Shown here: in pieces, positions 63,498-64,000 of the stretch
Position numbering within the stretch: position 1 is the first letter of the stretch
Layout: the number at the start of each line of letters is the position of its first letter
From: an uncultured Desulfobacter sp.
Lineage (GTDB): Bacteria > Desulfobacterota > Desulfobacteria > Desulfobacterales > Desulfobacteraceae
Reading direction: 5' to 3'
Assembly: GCF_963665355.1 (NCBI RefSeq)
Contig: NZ_OY762229.1
Location: 2,480,001 to 2,544,000 of the forward strand
DNA length: 64,000 nt
Made by a program: the position numbers and the translations under genes
Notes under the pieces: generated by a model
Told to the model about the DNA's origin: nothing
What the model saw: the letters and a program-made list of their open reading frames with translations, nothing else
Database searches by the model: none

Positions 63498-64000
63498 ATG
63501 AATGCGGATTGCGAAAAACCAGTTTTTTATTCTGTCGGGCGGTGCGGAGACGATCCCGTTCGCCGGGAGGAGATAAAAATCAAGCGCTCCGTGTTTGTCT
63601 GTCGACTGGGCTATGTAGACACCATTGAGGGGGCAAAGGAATTTATTTCCAACATCTGTAAGGAATATAAAACCGCCACCCATAACTGCTGGGCCTATGT
63701 GGTGGGTGATTGCGGGCAGATCAGCCATTGCTCGGACGCAGGCGAACCGCCGGGAACGGCCGGCAAACCCATGCTCAATGCTCTTTTATCCCATAATATG
63801 ACCTGCACTGCGGCTGTCGTGACCCGGTATTACGGCGGGGTGAAGCTTGGCGTGCGGGGTTTGATTGAGGCCTATGCGCTGGCTGTGACCCAAACCATTG
63901 ACCAGGCGCCCCTGGTCCGGCTGGTGAAAACGCAATCCTTCCGGATCAGTCTGGATTACAGCCTGAATGATTCATTTTTAAAACGTATCAGCTCCCTGAA
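63498..64000 (+). CDS. yigZ: YigZ/IMPACT-family protein (C-terminus outside window)
   Basis: The first 167 residues of a UPF0029 protein that continues past the right edge. The hallmark motifs are DAGEPPGTAGKPMLNALLSH and VVTRYYGGVKLGVRGLIEAY; ATHNCWAYVVG precedes them. The start MNADCEKPVFYSVGRCGDDP is not closely preceded by a strong ribosome binding site. Relatives bind nucleic acids or regulate translation factors; bacterial function is uncertain. Confidence 0.9.
   Translation, partial: MNADCEKPVFYSVGRCGDDPVRREEIKIKRSVFVCRLGYVDTIEGAKEFISNICKEYKTATHNCWAYVVGDCGQISHCSDAGEPPGTAGKPMLNALLSHNMTCTAAVVTRYYGGVKLGVRGLIEAYALAVTQTIDQAPLVRLVKTQSFRISLDYSLNDSFLKRISSL

Overview
The window looks like chromosomal DNA of a Desulfobacterota sulfate reducer of the Desulfobacteraceae type. 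This is inferred from the nif layout (nifH-nifI1-nifI2-nifDKEN-nifB-ferredoxin-nifV with a long NifD and short NifK), the dispersed hairpin element and the family mix; no sulfate-reduction genes, rRNA or tRNA genes lie here. The sequence is moderate in GC with AT-rich intergenic regions.

Layout. 1-3.7 kb: branched-chain amino acid ABC transporter livKHMG (minus strand), running off the left edge, with a mobile-looking inverted-repeat element between livK and livH. 4-5.6 kb: a methyltransferase, a MarR-like remnant and a TetR regulator. 6-17.7 kb: molybdenum nitrogenase operon on the minus strand with NifI1/NifI2 switch-off proteins, a sigma-54 promoter before nifH, and a separate nif11 gene on the plus strand with its own sigma-54-like promoter and terminator. 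17.9-31.4 kb: mixed chromosomal genes (cytidylate kinase-like protein, a two-domain cyclophilin-FKBP immunophilin, mtgA, metallo-beta-lactamase-fold protein, GAF protein, NERD-helicase, yajD-like HNH nuclease, LTA-synthase-like enzyme, a two-component system, an ICMT-like methyltransferase).

31.5-39.5 kb is the most unusual part: a tightly overlapping operon of a DrmA-like helicase, a DrmB-like DUF1998 protein, a compact UvrD/Rep-type SF1 helicase and an unrecognised 540-residue protein. DrmA and DrmB are the core of DISARM anti-phage systems, but the DNA methylase, the DrmC phospholipase-D protein and DrmD/DrmE are absent. The cassette follows sixA directly and is best read as an undescribed DISARM-like variant. 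The DrmA reading frame continues about 50 codons upstream of its first canonical start codon.

39.5-49.6 kb: housekeeping genes (sixA, nadE, a TrmH-type methyltransferase, thioesterase, thiamine-binding protein, class II aldolase, cold-shock protein, SH3-domain protein, purine nucleoside phosphorylase, DHH phosphoesterase, patatin-like lipase, Lrp regulator divergent from a LysE exporter). 50-54.7 kb: methionine operon metY-metX-metW followed by a fusion of a membrane sensor-like domain to a TauE/SafE transporter. 54.9-55.8 kb: an ABC ATPase remnant and a methyltransferase. 55.8-63.4 kb: signalling genes (hybrid histidine kinase, receiver-TPR protein, class I adenylate cyclase, HDOD-GAF protein). 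A YigZ/IMPACT-family gene runs off the right edge.
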